A stretch of 59,706 nucleotides of DNA from Pseudomonadota bacterium. GTDB lineage: Bacteria > Chloroflexota > UBA5177. The stretch is from assembly GCA_021324655.1 (NCBI GenBank), contig JAJPIP010000070.1, forward strand, positions 1-59,706, given 5' to 3'. Positions 25,019 to 34,244 of this stretch are shown here, one piece after another (the first letter of the stretch is position 1; every line of letters begins with the position of its first letter). The notes under the pieces are model-generated. The model was not told the origin of the DNA. It did no database searches and worked only from the letters and a program-made list of their open reading frames with translations. Position numbers and translations under genes: made by a program.

Positions 25019-26011
25019 TCAATGCGGGAGGGTGGAGCGCTGGACCCAGTGCTTGCCGCCGTCGGTGCTGGCGAAGAAGTGGACGCCCCAGCTCCCCGTG
25101 TACATCACCCGGGGCGAGGAGGGAGCGACGCGTACGGTTCCCGCGTTGAAGTCCTGCTTGCCGATTCCTTTGTTCGCTCCGTGCCAGGTCTGCCCCCCGT
25201 CGTACGTTGCCATGAAACCGGTGGCCCCGACCTCAGCGATGACTTCCTTCGGATCGGAGGGAGCCACCCCGATGAACTGGATGTTCTGCGGCGCTTTGGA
25301 CAGGGTCCTCCAGGACCGGCCGTTATTGGCCGACATGATGAGTGAGAGCGGCGTGACGGCATAGGCCGTGGCGCCCGAGACCGCGACCTGAATGATCGGC
25401 TGCCCGGTCAGGCTGCTGACCCCCGTCCACGTCTTTCCATCGTTACGGCTGACAAACAGGCCGTTATCGGTTGCTGCGTACGCGATGTCCGGAGCGCCGA
25501 CGGCTACACTGGTGACCGATTGCCCCTTCAGGACGTGCGTCCAGGCTGAGCCCTGCCGCCGATAGATCCCCGCGCCGAAGGCGAGGATGACATCGGTTGC
25601 CGGATCGTAGGCGACGCCGACGGCGTTGCCCGCCGGGATGACGTGCGTCGGCGAGAACCAGTGCGCGCCGTTGTCGGTCGACTCCTGCAGCCCTTTCTGC
25701 AGAGACACACCGTAAATGGTGGAGGGCTGCGCGCTATCCAGCGCCATGGAGAGCATCATCTCGGTGTTCAGCGCGTGCCAGGTGACGCCTCCGTTGGTTG
25801 ACTTGTAGAGATGGTAATGCGTTCCCAGGTAGAGGGTGGCGGGGTTACCCGGCATGATGGCAATCGAGTGCACGTGATTCTGGCCGCCCGGGGCGAGAGC
25901 CGGATTGCGGGCCGACGTCGTCGGAGACGGATTGGCCGGACCGGTCGTTTGGGAGGAGCCGCAGCCGGCGAGGGCGAGGAGCAGAACGCTCAGAGGGAGG
26001 GCAAGCCGCAT
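25019..26011 (-). CDS. Lipoprotein beta-propeller with six Asp-box repeats
   Basis: A 330-residue lipoprotein (lipobox LALAGC, Cys17). Six Asp-box motifs mark the blades, among them YKSTNGGVTW, ESTDNGAHW, SRNDGKTW, SANNGRSW, YDGGQTW and STDGGKHW. Such sialidase-like propellers in copper clusters are usually annotated as glycosyl hydrolases, but no sialidase catalytic residues are evident; a binding or assembly role is more likely. It sits 12 bp downstream of the cupredoxin gene and overlaps the possible TTG start of the CopC-CopD fusion. Confidence 0.85.
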   Translation of the reverse strand: MRLALPLSVLLLALAGCGSSQTTGPANPSPTTSARNPALAPGGQNHVHSIAIMPGNPATLYLGTHYHLYKSTNGGVTWHALNTEMMLSMALDSAQPSTIYGVSLQKGLQESTDNGAHWFSPTHVIPAGNAVGVAYDPATDVILAFGAGIYRRQGSAWTHVLKGQSVTSVAVGAPDIAYAATDNGLFVSRNDGKTWTGVSSLTGQPIIQVAVSGATAYAVTPLSLIMSANNGRSWRTLSKAPQNIQFIGVAPSDPKEVIAEVGATGFMATYDGGQTWHGANKGIGKQDFNAGTVRVAPSSPRVMYTGSWGVHFFASTDGGKHWVQRSTLPH

Positions 26012-26023
26012 GGTGAAACCTCT

Positions 26024-26389
26024 CTATTTGGTGACGATGATGACGCCGTGCATGCCGGGATGCAAGGTGCAGAAGTAGGCGTAGGTGCCGGGGCGCGCGA
26101 AGACCCACCGCCAGGTCGATCCATAGGCGATGGGGCCGGAATCGAAGGAGCCGTCGTCGGCGGTCACGGTGTGGGCCTCGTGGTCCTTATTGACCCACGC
26201 CACCACCTGGCCGACGCGAACGCGGATCGGGTTCGGCTCATACAGCGCATCGGGATGGCCCCCGGGATGCTCGACGATCTGGGGGTGCGTCATGGCAAAG
26301 GCGGAGACGTGGGGGCCGGAATCGTGGGACGGTGTTCCGCAGGCGGTCACGGCCAGAGCAAGGCCGGTCAGAAAGAGAAGCCGCAGCAT
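26024..26389 (-). CDS. Cupredoxin (plastocyanin/azurin-like) lipoprotein
   Basis: A 121-residue lipoprotein, Cys17 in the lipobox VTAC. The blue-copper ligands are complete: His73 in HEAHTV, Cys107, His110 and Met113 in FCTLHPGM. It is anchored outside the membrane as an electron carrier or copper chaperone. Its gene follows copC by 16 bp and precedes the propeller lipoprotein by 12 bp. Complete type-1 ligands make metal binding very likely. Confidence 0.92.
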   Translation of the reverse strand: MLRLLFLTGLALAVTACGTPSHDSGPHVSAFAMTHPQIVEHPGGHPDALYEPNPIRVRVGQVVAWVNKDHEAHTVTADDGSFDSGPIAYGSTWRWVFARPGTYAYFCTLHPGMHGVIIVTK

Positions 26390-26405
26390 CGCGATGGGCG
26401 CCTGA

Positions 26406-26786
26406 CTACCTCACCCTGAAGTACACGATGCCTGCGGCGATATGATTGTCATCGGCGGACTTCGTGTACCAGATGAAGTAGTACTTGCCTCTGGCGAGTC
26501 TCGGCAGCGGCAGGACCATCTCTTTCGGATTCTGGAAGTTGACGTGGGAGTGCTTTACCGACACCATTCCGTGATCGGCAACGCCTTCGAAGACAGCCAT
26601 CCAACTGGATTTAGGAAGGAGATTCTCGGCAAAGAAGCCGTCGATCTGCCGGGGCGTGTGGCCGTACCGGAAGACCTGGTTGTTTTTGACGTTGGAACGT
26701 ACGAGGTTGGCGTGGGCGGATGCCAGGCCCGTGCTGCCGGCCAGGACGGCGAGCGAACAGGCGACGGCAAGTAGAGAACGTGTCAT
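26406..26786 (-). CDS. Stand-alone CopC-domain protein
   Basis: A 126-residue exported protein. The signal peptide ends LASAH, giving an N-terminal His at position 25 as in CopC copper binding, then LVRSNVKNN and SADDNHIAAGIVYFRVR. It is shorter and more diverged than the CopC domain of the fusion protein 1.4 kb away. The start at 26786 begins the signal sequence; the open frame upstream is not protein-like. A possible -10 box TATAAC lies at 26843-26838 with no clear -35. It is the first gene of the copper transcription unit. Confidence 0.82.
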   Translation of the reverse strand: MTRSLLAVACSLAVLAGSTGLASAHANLVRSNVKNNQVFRYGHTPRQIDGFFAENLLPKSSWMAVFEGVADHGMVSVKHSHVNFQNPKEMVLPLPRLARGKYYFIWYTKSADDNHIAAGIVYFRVR

Positions 26787-26964
26787 GGGTCCAGTCTCAG
26801 GGATCAGCAGTGCGGCTCGTCCAGTCGCACTCCGGTTGTTATAGGGATGGATCGAATCGGGCGGTCTATCAGCCCGGATTCCTGGTATCACACGGCGGTC
26901 GAGGCCGTGGCGGTGGTGCGCGCGGCGGGCGCATGCCTCATGCCGGGACGCGAGGCGCGCCTGT

Positions 26965-27702
26965 CTAGCGAGGAGGCGCGCGCGAACCGAGACGACCGGC
27001 GCATGTGGCCGGCTGCAACGCCGGACGATCGAAAGCGACGGGCCGCACGACCGTTTCGGCGCGAAGTCCGAATACGCGCACGAGCGCCGCCACGAACTCG
27101 CGGACCAGACGTGAGCTGGACAGCAGGGAAGCGAGAGTCCACAGAACGAGCGACCCACCCAGTGCGAACGCGGCATGAAGGGCGAGGACGAAAGCGTGGC
27201 CACCTAGAACGACGCTCAGACCGGTCGTCGTGCCGCCGACGGCGGCGATTTCCAGATTCTCCTGGACGACGTAGAGTGCAACCTGGACCAGGACGAGAGC
27301 CAGGGCGGTCGTCAAGAGGGCACGCCGGGAAAGAGCCGGCGCCGGCGCCGGAATCAGTCGCTGGACGCGCTCCGGCAGAAGCCTGCGCAGCCGTTGCTCC
27401 CGCCAGGCATCCATCCGCACCAGGACCGCGGTCAGGACGAGGAGGGCGACGATGCCGAAGAGCACGAAATCTCCGAGCGGCCCCATGTAGTACCGGTGCG
27501 GGGTAGACGCCATGACACTCCCGAACCGGGAGCCGTAGGCAATCAGATAGGCGATCTGGTGGGTGACCCACTCGCCGCCGGCCGCGACGAGGGTGAACGC
27601 GAGGACGTTGAGATACCAGGCGGCAAAGCCGGGACGCCGCACCAGTGCGGGAACACCGAAACGGCCTGCCGGGTAGGGGCCCTGAGTACGGGATCGAATC
27701 AT
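26965..27702 (-). CDS. Multi-pass membrane protein in the copper cluster
   Basis: A 245-residue protein with about four helices (around 28-50, 76-95, 127-146 and 162-192). Conserved-looking polar residues in EWVTHQIAYLIAYG and STPHRYYMGP could bind a metal or heme, but this is a guess. The last 45 residues are basic and may be poorly defined. It lies 30 bp after an Asp-box lipoprotein gene and 178 bp before copC. No family recognised. Confidence 0.7.
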   Translation of the reverse strand: MIRSRTQGPYPAGRFGVPALVRRPGFAAWYLNVLAFTLVAAGGEWVTHQIAYLIAYGSRFGSVMASTPHRYYMGPLGDFVLFGIVALLVLTAVLVRMDAWREQRLRRLLPERVQRLIPAPAPALSRRALLTTALALVLVQVALYVVQENLEIAAVGGTTTGLSVVLGGHAFVLALHAAFALGGSLVLWTLASLLSSSRLVREFVAALVRVFGLRAETVVRPVAFDRPALQPATCAGRLGSRAPPR

Positions 27703-27732
27703 CTCGACCGTAGTCTACCCGGGAACCGGGGT

Positions 27733-28737
27733 CTAGCGCGTGGTGACCGGCAGGCGTGCGGTGTATAGCCCGTGCGCGGTGCCGGCATAGACCGTGTGAG
27801 TATCAGGCGCCACTGCGACCGCCAGGACGATGCGCGCGTCGGCGGGCGATAGTCCGCCGTTCCACACGCTCCAGTGCCTCCCGCCGTCCCTGGTGATGTA
27901 CACCCCGTGGGTCAGGCTGCCGGCGAGCAGGAAAGCCGGCCGTCCGGGCACTGCCGCCAGGCCGGCGATGTGGTTGGTGCGCGGCGCCATGGCTGGAGAC
28001 GGGGCAAGCCAATGCCTGTGGACGAATCGCCACGCGCCGAATCCCATCGTGCCGGCTATCAGCGATCCGGGATCGGCATGCAGCGACATCACGCCATTGG
28101 GACTTGGGAGGGGCGGGGTCAGAGGTCGCCACGCGAAGCCGGCGTCGTGACTCACGAAGATGCCGACGCTGCCACCGGATCCCGTGGCCACGCTGCCTGC
28201 CCACACCGTTCGCCGGTTGCCGGGTGCCCAGGCGAAGGCATCGGCAGCGGCGCTGCCGATCCCGTGGACGCGCCGCCAGGTGCGGCCGAAGTTGGCGCTG
28301 CGGTAGATGCCGCCGCCGGCAGCCAGGAGCACGTTCGGATGTCCCGGCTGAATGGTCACGGCGTAGACGCCGGCCGCACTCACCAACTGTTGCCTCCAGG
28401 TCGCGCCGCCATCGCCGCTGACATGCACATAGCCCTGGTTGTCGCCGGCGACGATCATCCGATCATCGCGGGCCGCGGCCACCGACCAGACGGTCGGCGC
28501 CCTGAGCAGAAGGGTCCAGGACCCCGTCGCCGAGCGTCTGAAGACGCCGGGGCCGGCAGCAGCCAGTAAACTGCCGCCGCGCTCGGGAATGACGGCATGG
28601 ACGATTTGTCCGTCCAGGCCAAGGTGGTGCCAGCTGCCGGCCGGCTGTGTTCCCCGGGACGCAGCATCTGCCTGACACCCCGCGAGGACAACGCTCAGCA
28701 GCACCATGCCGAGCGTCTGCAGACGATGGCCTTCCAT
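27733..28737 (-). CDS. Second Asp-box propeller lipoprotein
   Basis: A 334-residue lipoprotein (VVLAGC, Cys21) with four clear Asp-boxes: SGDGGATW, SANFGRTW, SHDAGFAW and TRDGGRHW, and several weaker blades. It resembles the lipoprotein at 25019 in length and layout but is diverged. It follows the anchored exported protein by 46 bp and belongs to the SBP-CPBP unit. It probably acts as a surface binding scaffold; no catalytic residues are recognisable. Confidence 0.8.
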   Translation of the reverse strand: MEGHRLQTLGMVLLSVVLAGCQADAASRGTQPAGSWHHLGLDGQIVHAVIPERGGSLLAAAGPGVFRRSATGSWTLLLRAPTVWSVAAARDDRMIVAGDNQGYVHVSGDGGATWRQQLVSAAGVYAVTIQPGHPNVLLAAGGGIYRSANFGRTWRRVHGIGSAAADAFAWAPGNRRTVWAGSVATGSGGSVGIFVSHDAGFAWRPLTPPLPSPNGVMSLHADPGSLIAGTMGFGAWRFVHRHWLAPSPAMAPRTNHIAGLAAVPGRPAFLLAGSLTHGVYITRDGGRHWSVWNGGLSPADARIVLAVAVAPDTHTVYAGTAHGLYTARLPVTTR

Positions 28738-28783
28738 ACCCTTTAGTACGCGCCCCGTATCACCTTGACACCGCGCCCGTACC

Positions 28784-29491
28784 CTATGCCGCCACCGGCG
28801 GACGCCGCAGGGAGCGCAGGGCGAGGAGGGCGCCGATCACCAGAATTACCACGACAACACCGGCGATGATGAGGAGCTTGTTGGGGCCCTGGGGCGTCGC
28901 CGCACTCGGTAGCACGAGCGCGTAGTACCCGAGTTGCGTAATCGACGTCGTCAGATACCCGGCGTTCACAAAGGCGGCGGTTGGACGCTGGACCCAGTGC
29001 CCGGCGACGCCGTGCTCGATCACCGCTGTCGCTTCGGCGCCGGTCTTGCGGAGCAGGATGCGCGCCGTCGCGCCGGGGACCAGGTCGACGGGTTGCCCCG
29101 TGGGCGTCCGCGCGGCGAGCAGATAGACATTGCCATCCAGGAGGCCCGGTGACAGCGAGTAGGGCGGCCGGACGGGACGGATGGTGACGATGACGTTCTT
29201 TATGCCTTTGGGGACGTTCAAGGCGCCGGTGCCGAGCGCGAGAATAGCCTGCGCCGGTGACTCTGTCGTGGTGACGTACGCCTCCACCGTTTGCCCGTTG
29301 CTGACCGCGTCCGTAAACCGCCCGCTCGTCGGAGGCGGCGTGTTGGGAACACCCGGTGGCGGCTGCAGGTACCGATACGGTGGAACCTTTATATTGACAG
29401 TATCGAATAGAGGCGGAGTAAGGGGCGGCGCAACCAGCCAGACGAGGGCGAGGCCGGCTAATCCGGCAAACAGATACCTCACGGCACCCAC
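28784..29491 (-). CDS. Exported protein with N- and C-terminal membrane helices
   Basis: A 235-residue protein with an N-terminal signal-anchor (residues 5-22), a proline-rich stretch, an all-beta middle and a C-terminal helix (about 205-226) with a basic end. Start is GTG at 29491, overlapping the CPBP protease gene by 13 bp. The layout, beta domain plus C-terminal anchor, is like the protein encoded at 9703. I do not recognise a family; it may be a substrate or partner of the adjacent membrane protease. Confidence 0.65.
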   Translation of the reverse strand: MGAVRYLFAGLAGLALVWLVAPPLTPPLFDTVNIKVPPYRYLQPPPGVPNTPPPTSGRFTDAVSNGQTVEAYVTTTESPAQAILALGTGALNVPKGIKNVIVTIRPVRPPYSLSPGLLDGNVYLLAARTPTGQPVDLVPGATARILLRKTGAEATAVIEHGVAGHWVQRPTAAFVNAGYLTTSITQLGYYALVLPSAATPQGPNKLLIIAGVVVVILVIGALLALRSLRRPPVAA

Positions 29492-30027
29492 CAGGTCGCT
29501 ATATCAGCCATGACGTGAGCAATCGCCGGGGCGGTCACCGAGCCGGAGACGGCACGCAGCCCTCCGAGCCACACCCCGACCGCCAGATCGAGGGGGACGG
29601 CCCCCCAGCCGTAGAGGGGAACGTGCAGCAGGGCGAAAGCGACGCTGCTGACGGTGACCGCCGCCAGGGTGCCGGCGTGGGACTCGACGGCGGAAAAGAG
29701 AGCGCCGCGAAAAAACATCTCCTCGGCAAGGGAACCGGCCGTGATGAGAGTCATCCAGAGCGGAAAGGTGGACTCCGGGTGCACCAGCAGCGGGCCGCCG
29801 TGCAGGACCGGGAAGGCGATGAGAACGGCGGCACCCGCCAGTCCCATCCCGATGGGACGGAGGCGGAGGTCCGGCCGCCGCATGCCGGCGGTCGCCACCA
29901 GGGCCAGCAGGATCGCGATGAAAGGGAGGACGCCGGAGAGTTGCTGCGCTCCCAGTCCCACACGAATCAACGTAGCCCCGGCCAGTCCGGCCAGCAGCAA
30001 TGGAGGTCGGACAGCGGCTGCCGTCAT
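29479..30027 (-). CDS. CPBP family intramembrane metalloprotease
   Basis: A 182-residue membrane protein. The three CPBP (Abi) motifs are present: EExxxR as AEEMFFRG (Glu102, Glu103, Arg107), FxxxH as FALLH (His135), and HxxxD as HVMAD (His171, Asp175). The family, related to Rce1, cuts prenylated or signal-peptide-like substrates or bacteriocin precursors in the membrane. The ATG at 30027 overlaps the upstream stop as ATGA, which sets the start; the longer frame is a shadow of the SBP gene. Confidence 0.87.
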   Translation of the reverse strand: MTAAAVRPPLLLAGLAGATLIRVGLGAQQLSGVLPFIAILLALVATAGMRRPDLRLRPIGMGLAGAAVLIAFPVLHGGPLLVHPESTFPLWMTLITAGSLAEEMFFRGALFSAVESHAGTLAAVTVSSVAFALLHVPLYGWGAVPLDLAVGVWLGGLRAVSGSVTAPAIAHVMADIATWWVP

Positions 30028-31259
30028 CGCGCCAGGGGAACGAATCTGATGCGGCCGGTGGCATACACGGCCGGCCACACCACCACGCTGTGCCTGACGG
30101 CCTGCCACTGCCAGATGACCGACGTCGCCCGCGTGTTCTGCCCGAGATGGGCACGGTCGGCCGCGAAGCGGACGCCGGCCCCATTCGGGAGTGTGCCGGC
30201 GGCAAGGTTGAGGGAGCGTGCCGCTGCGGCAATAGCACGCGGCGTCAGGCCGCGAGCGCGCGGTAGCACATAGTGGAAGAGGACCCAGCCGGCGCTGAAG
30301 CCTGAGAGAGCCTCTTCGGACGGCATCCCGCCCCCGGCCCGGACCAGACGCTCGTACAGCGCCCGCCCGGATCCATGGAGGGTGAGGGGATTGAAGCCGC
30401 CCATCGGACTGGGCCGATCGGAGGCAAAGACGCCGATGGCTTCCGAGCCCAGCATCCTGCCAAAATCGGGTCCACATTCCGCCATCGTCGAGCCGATGAG
30501 AGCGCCGGTGTGGACATGCGCGCGCAACATGGCGCGGCGGAAGGCGACCCCATCCGCCACATGCGAGGCGAGGATGATGATGTCCGGATGTACCCGGCGC
30601 AGGCGCGCCATGATCGGCGTCCAGCGCGGCGCATACAAGCTGTAGACAGAATGCACAACGATGTGCATACCGGAGCGCCGGGCGACGGCGAGGGCGGCGT
30701 CAGCAACGGAGCGTGCGTAGTCGTCGTCGGCGTTGACGACGGCGACCCGCAGCGCCGACGCGGGTCGGTGCAGGCGTGAGGCAAGCTGCGTGGCGGCGAA
30801 GGTGGCCGAGTTGGCGCCGAGGTTGGCGCCGCTGGCGCCGACGCGGAAGACGGTGCGATAGCCCTGGCCGGTCAACCGATCGGCCTCGGCACCGGCTTCC
30901 CAGTAGACAAGTCCTTCCTGCCCCGCTGCCGCCCCGGCCGGGATCGAGAGGGCGGAGGAGAAAGCGCCGACGACGGCGGCGATTCCCTGGGCGCGGAACG
31001 CCTGCATGGCCGGCATCGCCTGCACCGGGGAGTCCATTTCACGCCTGACCAGCACGATGCGCCGGCCGTCTATCCCACCGGCCGCGTTCACCAGATTGGC
31101 CGCGATCTGCACCCCGCGATACTCTTCCTGCGCCGGCATGCCCATCGATTGCCAGGGGAAAACGGCGCCGATGCGGAGGGGGGCCGGCGAGGCGTGTGCC
31201 GGGGTCAGAAATGCGATGCCGGTGAGGAGGAGGCAGGGTAGGAGACGGCCGAGACGCAT
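30024..31259 (-). CDS. Periplasmic binding protein of the Leu/Ile/Val (LivJ) type
   Basis: A 411-residue exported protein with a signal peptide ending AHAS. It has the type I periplasmic fold: RIGAVFPWQSMG and the NAAGGIDGRRIVLV signature near the N-terminus, with VNADDDYARS and HPDIIILASH later. It would bind an amino acid or other small ligand. No Liv permease or ATPase is adjacent; instead it is coupled by ATGA to a membrane protease gene. A sensor role is possible. The start at 31259 has CGGAG upstream. Confidence 0.85.
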   Translation of the reverse strand: MRLGRLLPCLLLTGIAFLTPAHASPAPLRIGAVFPWQSMGMPAQEEYRGVQIAANLVNAAGGIDGRRIVLVRREMDSPVQAMPAMQAFRAQGIAAVVGAFSSALSIPAGAAAGQEGLVYWEAGAEADRLTGQGYRTVFRVGASGANLGANSATFAATQLASRLHRPASALRVAVVNADDDYARSVADAALAVARRSGMHIVVHSVYSLYAPRWTPIMARLRRVHPDIIILASHVADGVAFRRAMLRAHVHTGALIGSTMAECGPDFGRMLGSEAIGVFASDRPSPMGGFNPLTLHGSGRALYERLVRAGGGMPSEEALSGFSAGWVLFHYVLPRARGLTPRAIAAAARSLNLAAGTLPNGAGVRFAADRAHLGQNTRATSVIWQWQAVRHSVVVWPAVYATGRIRFVPLAR

Positions 31260-31289
31260 ACAAGACTCCGGAGGAGACGTTCCCTTCAC

Positions 31290-31318
31290 ACTAGACCCTG
31301 ACAAGGTGCCTATACCAA
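31290..31318 (-). promoter_or_regulatory. Candidate promoter of the binding protein-protease unit
   Basis: Minus-strand TTGGTA (31318-31313) and TCTAGT (31295-31290) are 17 bp apart, four of six matches each, giving a leader of about 25 nt before the ATG at 31259. Confidence 0.4.
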
Positions 31319-31484
31319 GCCGAATACTTCGGATTCTCCTCGGCGTCCACGCGCCGGCGGCGGGACAGTGCTCCGCTGCGCGGTCCCCGCGCGGCCGCTC
31401 CGGCGTCAGAGATCCGGCCGATGGACTCCGCCGGCACGGTATGAGTCTTGCCCATATAGAACAGTGCATACCGCAAAGGAGTTT

Positions 31485-31676
31485 ATGATGGAAGACAAGA
31501 CTCAGGGCACCGTCGACGAGGTGAAAGGCAAGGCCCGCGAGGCATACGGCGATGTGACCGACGATACGAGCGAACAGGTCAAGGGCATGGCCGAGCAGGG
31601 CAAGGGACAGGCCGAGCAGAAGGTTGGTGACGTCAAAAACACCATCAACGACCGGAACGACGACGATCGCTCGTAG
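31485..31676 (+). CDS. CsbD family stress protein
   Basis: A 63-residue, highly charged, alpha-helical protein with the CsbD pattern TQGTVDEVKGKAREAYGDVT and a second KGKGQAEQKVGDVK-like repeat. CsbD-type proteins are abundant, intrinsically flexible and induced by general stress or stationary phase. The start has AAAGGAG four bases upstream; a second ATG follows directly. It is divergent from the binding-protein gene and is a single-gene unit. Confidence 0.88.
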   Translation: MMEDKTQGTVDEVKGKAREAYGDVTDDTSEQVKGMAEQGKGQAEQKVGDVKNTINDRNDDDRS

Positions 31677-31692
31677 CAGGCGAGCTGAAGGC

Positions 31693-31740
31693 CGGGGCGC
31701 CGCAGGCTCACGTCCGCAGCGCCCCGACCCTCTATTTCTT
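31693..31740 (+). terminator. Terminator after csbD
   Basis: CGGGGCGC (31693-31700) pairs with GCGCCCCG (31719-31726), followed by a T-rich stretch TCTATTTCTT. It lies between convergent csbD and fumC and may serve both. Confidence 0.5.
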
Positions 31741-31742
31741 GC

Positions 31743-33164
<1,422 letters not shown>

Positions 33165-33281
33165 CGTCGTATCCTTGTCGTATCGTCAACCGATTGTATG
33201 GCGGGATTGGACGGCGTCTCCGGCGGAATTGGGCCGGACGCCGGAGGGGATCCACGCCGCGGATCCAACGAGAGGCATGCG

Positions 33282-34235
33282 ATGGATGAGATAGCTCTCG
33301 CGACGGGAAAGGGTCTGATTCGAGCCGCTCGCACTGAGCACGGTTGGGTGATCACCGAGCGCTCCTCGACCGATATCCCGCTGACCAGCATTCTCCGGCA
33401 TGACGGCGACCTGATTCTGGGTGCCCGTGAGGGCGTCTTCCGCTGTGCCGGCGGACAGAATTGGGACCGAGAAAGCGACGGCCTGTCGATCCCATACGTG
33501 CGCTGGCTGGGACACCAGAACGGACGGGTCTTCGCCGGAACCGAGCCGGCAGGCATCTTTCACTCAGACGCCGGCCGGTGGCAGAACGCTCCGGAGGTCG
33601 CGGACCTGCGGGACCGATTTCACTGGTTCCTGCCGTACTCACCGGAAGCGGGCTGCGTCCGTGGCTTCGCCTTTCACGGCCGGCGCGGCTACGCCGCGGT
33701 GGAAGTGGGTGGTGTCCTGCGCTCGGACGATCGAGGTGTGTCGTGGCGCCTGGCGGGCGGCAGCAGCGGAAAGCCGTCGTTCGACATCCCGCCGGAGGGG
33801 ATGGTCCATCCCGATGTGCACTCGATCGAGGTCCATCCTTCCTCGCCCGATCTCGTCTTTGCCGTCACCGCGGGCGGCCTCTTCCGCTCCGGCGACGGGG
33901 GAGACACCTGGCAGGTCTCCCACGCGGGCTCCTACTGTCGAGCCGCGTGGATCGACCCCGGGAATCCGGACCATATTGTTCTCGGTCCGGCCGACGACGT
34001 CAGTGTCAACGGACGGATCGAGGAGACGCACGACGGTGGACGCACCTGGCAACTCGCCTCCGATGGGCTCGATCTCCCCTGGCCCCGCCGCATGGTCGAG
34101 CGCTTCGCGACCGTGGGTGACGACCTCTTCGCCGTTACCAGCGACGGATGCCTCTTCGCTTCTCCCGCCGGGAAACTGTCGTGGCGGCGAGTTTTACCCG
34201 AGGTAGACGAGATCAGGGCTGTTGCCCAACTATGA
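33282..34235 (+). CDS. Cytoplasmic Asp-box/sialidase-like beta-propeller protein
   Basis: A 317-residue protein without a signal peptide, starting MDEIALATGKGLIRA, with GAGG upstream of the ATG. Asp-boxes RSDDRGVSW, RSGDGGDTW and THDGGRTW mark propeller blades, and HPSSPDLVFAVTAGG is typical of this family. The proteins are often called exo-alpha-sialidase-like or glycosyl hydrolases, without evidence for activity. It ends nine bp before the MFS-cNMP gene, so the two are likely co-expressed. Confidence 0.8.
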   Translation: MDEIALATGKGLIRAARTEHGWVITERSSTDIPLTSILRHDGDLILGAREGVFRCAGGQNWDRESDGLSIPYVRWLGHQNGRVFAGTEPAGIFHSDAGRWQNAPEVADLRDRFHWFLPYSPEAGCVRGFAFHGRRGYAAVEVGGVLRSDDRGVSWRLAGGSSGKPSFDIPPEGMVHPDVHSIEVHPSSPDLVFAVTAGGLFRSGDGGDTWQVSHAGSYCRAAWIDPGNPDHIVLGPADDVSVNGRIEETHDGGRTWQLASDGLDLPWPRRMVERFATVGDDLFAVTSDGCLFASPAGKLSWRRVLPEVDEIRAVAQL

Positions 34236-34244
34236 CGTCACCAT

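Noticed and set aside
23385-25364. 659-codon plus-strand frame opposite the CopC-CopD fusion
   Set aside because: Charged, low-complexity translation with no domain, fully antisense to a recognisable copper protein.
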